Shown here: positions 59,447-64,000 of the stretch, one piece after another
How positions within the stretch are numbered: the first letter of the stretch is position 1
Layout of the letters: each line of letters opens with the position of its first letter
From: Myrica gale
Taxonomy: Eukaryota > Streptophyta > Magnoliopsida > Fagales > Myricaceae
Direction: 5' to 3'
DNA: 64,000 nt
Assembly (NCBI GenBank): GCA_963930655.1
Contig: OZ005602.1
Span: 20,225,840-20,289,839, forward strand
Notes under the pieces: generated by a model
Told to the model about the DNA's origin: nothing
The model's input: only the letters and a program-made list of their open reading frames with translations
Database searches by the model: none
Translations under genes and position numbers: made by a program

Positions 59447-61347
59447 GACGCGCGTTGCTGAAACATGGAGTAGAAGGATCACCAGCAAAATTTAACACGG
59501 ATGCAGAGCAAGTTTGAGAACTCCCACGAGAAATTACAGGATACAAGGACGAATTCAGTGGCTTCTGAACCATGTAGCTTGCATTTGTAGCAGATTTAAA
59601 ATTGATGTTTGCAGCAGTCTCACAGCCCTCGATGGAAACGGGAGGAATTTTGAAGGGTTGCACAGGAGGAGGATTCCGCCATCGAGGGAGTGGTCCCGCA
59701 ACAAGAAGTGTCTGAAGTAAAGGACCGGCTTCCACTACAGCCTGCAAAAGTTTTCCCTTTTGAGGAAAAGTCTTTCCATTGACTAGGTTGTCAATTACTT
59801 CGGAAGACGGATCAAACGCTGCCTTCCCTGAAGAGGCTAAGCCTGTGGACATAGACCCATTATGCTTCTGAACAAGGGGCTGATTCACGAAACCCATGTT
59901 GCTCGAATCAACAACATTAATGTTGGAGAAATCTGGGGATGAAACAGCATCAAAGAATGAATCCACTTGGGAAGATCCGTGTGATTGGTGGTTATGTGTC
60001 TCAGAGAGACTGTTGGACTCTGTTATGCTTGAGTTTGCTTTAGCAGGAATTAGAAGGGGACTTTCAGGTCGGACATGGGGGAGCATGTTGGGTAATTCAT
60101 TCGGGCTAGAGGGCATCAGTTTGTTTAGGAGCTTCTGCAATTGATCTCTAGCTTCATCTCGTTCTTGGTGCGCAATCTTTAGAAGATTGAGTAAATTGTT
60201 CACATTCTCCTTGTTCTTTCTGATTTCCTCATTTGCTTCCATTCTAACCGACTGCAGTTCAAAAGTGGCGTAGAAAAGCTTCTGCTTCAGCTCATCCATG
60301 TTCTGACAAGATTTAAAACAGGACTGTTAGTTTGAAGAAAACAATAAAGAAACAAAAAATAATTAAAATAAAAACGCAAAATTGCAAAGCCATAGAGAGG
60401 AGTAGAGGACAAGAGGGCATCCATTAGGGGTTGAATAGAAAAGATCTTAATCAAGACATGGAAATTCAAACGCAGTGTTCGTATAAGAACTGTAGTAGCC
60501 CCCAAAATTTTGAAAAACTGAAAGAATTTATGATTTCACAGGGAGACAAAAATCAACATCAGCCCCATGACTTCAAATTGGCCACGGAACCAACCTCCTT
60601 TTGACAGAGAGAAAATAGGGGGGAAAACGGAAAAGGACCAGTAATTACATCCCTGAAGCGAGCATTGAATTACATCACTCAATCCAGTGAGACAGCATAA
60701 TTCCCATCAATACAAAGACTTTCTAGTTCAATTTCAACTGAGACGTACAGGTTCTGTACACAATTGAACACAATGTTACAAAGGAAAATTTGGCAATTTC
60801 CTGAAAATATTTTTGATGGGAACATGTTAGCCAAAAATGCAGAAGGGGGGGGGGGGGGGAACTTAATTCTAAACAAAATGACCAAAGCAAAAGGATCCCT
60901 GAAGCCAGTAGTGTTTCCGGAGAAGAGGGAGAAATATACCCAGACAAGTTGGTATTCAAACAAAAACCAGGAATACTCTGCAAGGCCAATTTCCTTTCAT
61001 TGGACAAAAAGAGAGGAATTTCTTCTCAATTAAGAAATAATAGAAGCCTAGCAAAAAGAAAGAAATAATAGAAAACGGCAAGGAATTCGCCAAACATGAG
61101 GGAGTCCTGTCCAGTGAATTTACATGAAGGAACTGAAACACGAACACGAAGATGAAAGCAAACATACGCAGAAAGAAACTCGAACACAATTTCACAGTAA
61201 ATTTTTTTCTCACCATCATAAAACATACGCTACAGTTTAAGAAAAAGAAGGCTTTAAATGCCAAAACAGAATAAGACCCAGAAGAAGAAAGAAAACCGGG
61301 GGATGACCCACCTCTTGGCAACTCCACAGAGAACCCAAATCCTCCAT
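59385..61347 (-). CDS. DUF1635 family protein
   Basis: Two exons on the minus strand, 61347-61312 and 60302-59385, giving 317 aa. The short first exon encodes MEDLGSLWSCQE, joined in phase 0 to NMDELKQKLFYATFELQSVR, the conserved start of the plant DUF1635 family. Residues about 14-72 form a charged, heptad-like coiled coil (NKENVNNLLNLLKIAHQERD). The rest is Ser/Asn/Pro-rich and probably disordered, with short conserved patches (FFDAVSSPDFSNIN, QAVVEAGPLLQTLLVAGPLP, PRWRNPPP) and a basic C-terminus VKRPRFQ. The family function is unknown; coiled coil plus basic tail would fit a nuclear or scaffold role, but that is inference. The final codons lie in a 68-bp tandem repeat. I recall At2g28690 as an Arabidopsis member. 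Confidence 0.9.
60845..60859. repeat. Poly(G) tract in DUF1635 intron
   Basis: About fifteen consecutive G residues on the plus strand (C on the sense strand) within the single intron of the DUF1635 gene. Confidence 0.85.
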
Positions 61348-61437
61348 ACTATCTCAAAAAGTTCTTTACTTTTGAGACGAAAAGGAAAACAAGAAAATTG
61401 AGGGATTAGGGGAGTTCGAGAAAGGTGGACGGTGACT

Positions 61438-61445
61438 TATTTATA
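61438..61445 (-). promoter_or_regulatory. TATA box of DUF1635 gene
   Basis: The minus strand reads TATAAATA about 92 bp upstream of the ATG at 61347, implying a short 5' UTR. Confidence 0.6.
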
Positions 61446-62051
61446 GAAGGACAATGAGGCATACAGGACAAGGGCGGCAGAGAGAGATTGAAGGCGGGAG
61501 AGAGAACGGTGGGTTTGTCACCACGTTCCAGAGAAGCCTGTCGGCATCAAAGAAAATGAGGGAACGCCAAAACCTTCCATATAGAAAAACTCGGGAATTC
61601 CATTTTCTACTCTCTGTAGCAATGAAACCTTTCCCACTCTTTCAGGACCTCTGTCTCTTACTTGCAAGAATTATTCTCTCTCTCTCACCTTGGGTTGTCA
61701 AGCACAGAATCTGGGTAGATTTTCCATATAAACAAACCCTTTAAAAAAAGAAAAAAAAACCCCTTTATCATTGAAAAATTTGTTTTCCTAAGAAAAAAAA
61801 AACAGGTCTACGCTCCCTACATGGCAAAGAGGAAGTTCTTGCGCTTTACACGGATTCATTACTGCAACTTTCCATCTTTCCATCACTACCCTCTTGGGAA
61901 AAAAAAAAGTTTCCGTTCGGCGGCCATTCGTTTCAACTTTTACAGAAGGTAGAACAGATTCGCAACAGTGGCAGTCCATCACGAGTCATAGGGCTTCTTC
62001 TTTATATTGGGTGACGAGACATCTGACACAAGACCACAGCCGTATATCAAT
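61446..62051. other. DUF1635 upstream region
   Basis: Probable promoter DNA with CT-rich patches. The open frame at 61454-61744 has no recognised domain. No other gene is supported. Confidence 0.35.
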
Positions 62052-63047
62052 CTACTTCTAAAAAAACACAAAAATAAAAACCGTTTTCAGAACTAAACCA
62101 AACCAAAAGTTTCTGAAATGCTTAGGGTGCGTTTTTGTACCAAAATTTTACCCCCTCTAAAATTTTAACACAATTAAATATTACAATATAATCTCTCTCT
62201 CCCCATCAAATCATTACTATTTACTACAAAAAATATAAAAAATTACCTCTCTCTTCACTTTTTCACTAAACCCAATACCTAAAATTTTAACAACACTAAA
62301 ATTTTACAACACAAACACAACCTTAGTCGGAGACCCAAAATATTCCTAACGTTCAATTAAATTATTATTTTTAATAATTAGGTCAGTACAATCGGAAATT
62401 TGATCTATTATTGGACCGGATCGAATTTTCTGTTGTATACAAACAGTAGGACCAGCCGTATCACTTATAAGTGGTCTGATCTGGTCTAATACAGTCCGGT
62501 CCGGACTGATTTCATTTTTTTTCATATTCTTATTTTTTTTTATTTTGAAGCGGGAAAGGCATGTCAAAATGCAGAGTTTTAGTTTTAGTTAAAATTAAAA
62601 TTAAAATTTTGTAATTTGTATTAAAAATATGTAAAAAAATATTTCAATTAAAAACTACACTACTTCCAAAAAAACACAAAAATAAAAACCGTTTTGAGAA
62701 CTAAACCAAACCAAAAGTTTCTGAAATGCTTAGTCGGAGACCCAAAATATTCCTAACGTTCAATTAAATTATTATTTTTAATAATTAGGTCGGTACAATC
62801 GGAAATTTGATCTATTATTGGACCGGATCGAATTTTCTGTTGTATACAAACAGTAGGACCAGCCGTATCACTTATAAGTGGTCTGATCTGGTCTAATACA
62901 GTCCGGTCCGGACTGATTTCATTTTTTTTCATATTCTTATTTTTTTTATTTTGAAGCGGGAAAGGCATGTCAAAATGCAGAGTTTTAGTTTTAGTTAAAA
63001 TTAAAATTAAAATTTTGTAATTTGTATTAAAAATATGTAAAAAAAAT
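62052..63047. repeat. About 400-bp tandem duplication
   Basis: Copy 1 (62052-62659, including a MITE) and copy 2 (62660-about 63047) are nearly identical direct repeats beginning CTACTTC. Each contains a minus-strand frame of 71-73 codons that is the same text twice and resembles no known protein. Copy 1 differs chiefly by the MITE insertion. Confidence 0.92.
62122..62325. mobile_element. PIF/Harbinger-type MITE, copy C, TTA duplication
   Basis: The MITE is 62125-62322 (198 bp), ends GGGTGCGTTTTTG and AAACACAACC, flanked by TTA on both sides. The second unit of the surrounding tandem repeat has the empty site (GCTTAGTCGG, TTA at 62730-62732), which fixes both the borders and the 3-bp duplication. 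Confidence 0.93.
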
Positions 63048-64000
63048 ATTTTTTATTTATATTAATAAATGCGGTCTAATCCTGACAGGTTTTTTGAAAT
63101 GTCTAGACTGGACTAGACCGACCGTAAATTTGATCCGATTTTGTGATCCGATCCAGTCTGCTATCCGATTTTATTCAGCCGCTTTAAGAATAACAAATAG
63201 AAACGTGATCGGGCAAACCTATTGAAGCGGATGACTTTCACAAATCGATAAAATCTGTTAACTGTTGCAGCTATTAAGTTACATAGGGGAAGTCGTCTGA
63301 TTTTGTTAATAATAATTTCAAAGAATTATCTGTATCTGAAAAAAATATTAATATACAACTTTCGAGAGAACAAATCTTTAGGCCTCAAGTATGCTCTTCG
63401 TGAGCCCTAAATATTGACCACCCAGTACCTTGGGATCATTTTCCTTCTTATTTTTGGGCAAGGATATGTGAATTTCCCTCTATTAGGGTAATTACTTTCT
63501 TGGTCATGATAAATGTAATATTTGAAAATTCTGTGGTTTAAAATGGTCAAGATACTCTTTCCACCTTGTTTAGATACCATTTGGTCTCTAGCCGATAAAA
63601 TATTGGGTCCATTTATTTTTCAGCACTAATGTAACTCATTAATTTATTTAATAATTTGAAATGACATTTCATCCGAAAGGAAAAAGAAGGTTGTGAAAAT
63701 GACCACCGTACAATGTGATGCAATGGGCTTATAATGGGTGGCGAATTATATAAGAGTAAATAGGACTGCACACTGTCCTTTGACTCCCTTCCTAAAATAT
63801 TTTTTTTTTCAATTTATATTTATTTCATATGGCTATGAAATTCAAACCCTATAAGAATAGGGTAGTGCTTAACAAAATTATTTATTTATTTCTTTTTTTT
63901 CTTAATTATTGGTAGGGTTATTCTTTTTTGATGAAGGACGGTCGAACACTATTTGTTACGGTATCTTCCTTAGGGTCGTCCTAGTTTGCATTTGTGAACT
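63048..64000. other. AT-rich intergenic end of window
   Basis: No gene, RNA or repeat structure is supported here. Confidence 0.4.

Noticed and set aside
62346..62968. Two nearly identical minus-strand frames as a tandem gene pair
   Set aside because: They sit in a tandem DNA duplication, are short, and resemble no protein.
1..64000. CRISPR arrays, bacterial operons, riboswitches, tRNA genes
   Set aside because: The DNA is plant nuclear; no spaced identical repeats, no operon structure, and no convincing tRNA cloverleaf was noticed on reading either strand.

Overview
The window is nuclear DNA of a flowering plant, most likely a dicot. It is AT-rich, its genes are split by many GT-AG introns, and every recognisable protein has plant-type architecture. 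Five intact protein-coding genes can be assembled exon by exon: (1) a two-cupin, 11S-globulin/glutelin-like protein on the minus strand (4154-1585, 3 exons, 356 aa); (2) NDX, the nodulin-homeobox protein, on the plus strand (15130-26944, 17 coding exons, 964 aa); (3) a UTR5-type nucleotide-sugar transporter on the minus strand (39138-29138, 11 exons, 346 aa); (4) cytosolic ribosomal protein uL23/RPL23A on the plus strand (52990-55091, 3 exons, 153 aa); (5) a DUF1635 family protein on the minus strand (61347-59385, 2 exons, 317 aa). Exon phases agree at every junction and the lengths fit the families. They share no operon-like logic or obvious common pathway.

Layout: 0-1.6 kb holds a mosaic pseudogene made from the 3' part of NDX and an intron of the transporter. 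1.6-4.3 kb is the cupin gene. 4.7-12.5 kb is transposon-derived: terminal-inverted-repeat elements, a poly(A)-tailed retroposon, small MITEs and a degenerate 25S rRNA fragment. 12.5-27 kb is NDX, whose introns carry a 47-bp LINE tail, a MULE-type element split by an inverted LINE, another retroposon and a MITE. 29-39 kb is the transporter, whose intron 6 holds a 2.8-kb LINE. 40-51.5 kb is a transposon block with a larger decayed LINE interrupted by a MULE-type element. 52.5-55.1 kb is RPL23A. 55.4-58.4 kb has a LINE remnant, a 1.2-kb foldback element and MITE-like sequence. 59.2-61.4 kb is the DUF1635 gene. 62-63 kb is a tandem duplication with a MITE in only one copy.

The most unusual content is in the mobile DNA. 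Three elements (5383-6084, 46130-46663, 50559-51361) have long terminal inverted repeats, 9-bp target duplications, a GC-rich palindromic core, and a shared subterminal ATTGGTGnTGACGTG motif although much of their termini differs. LINE activity is visible as target-site duplications, a 47-bp truncated insertion, a copy with the inversion expected from twin priming, and a composite copy suggesting template jumping. All gene names rest on reading the translated sequence and on knowledge of the families; no database search was possible.
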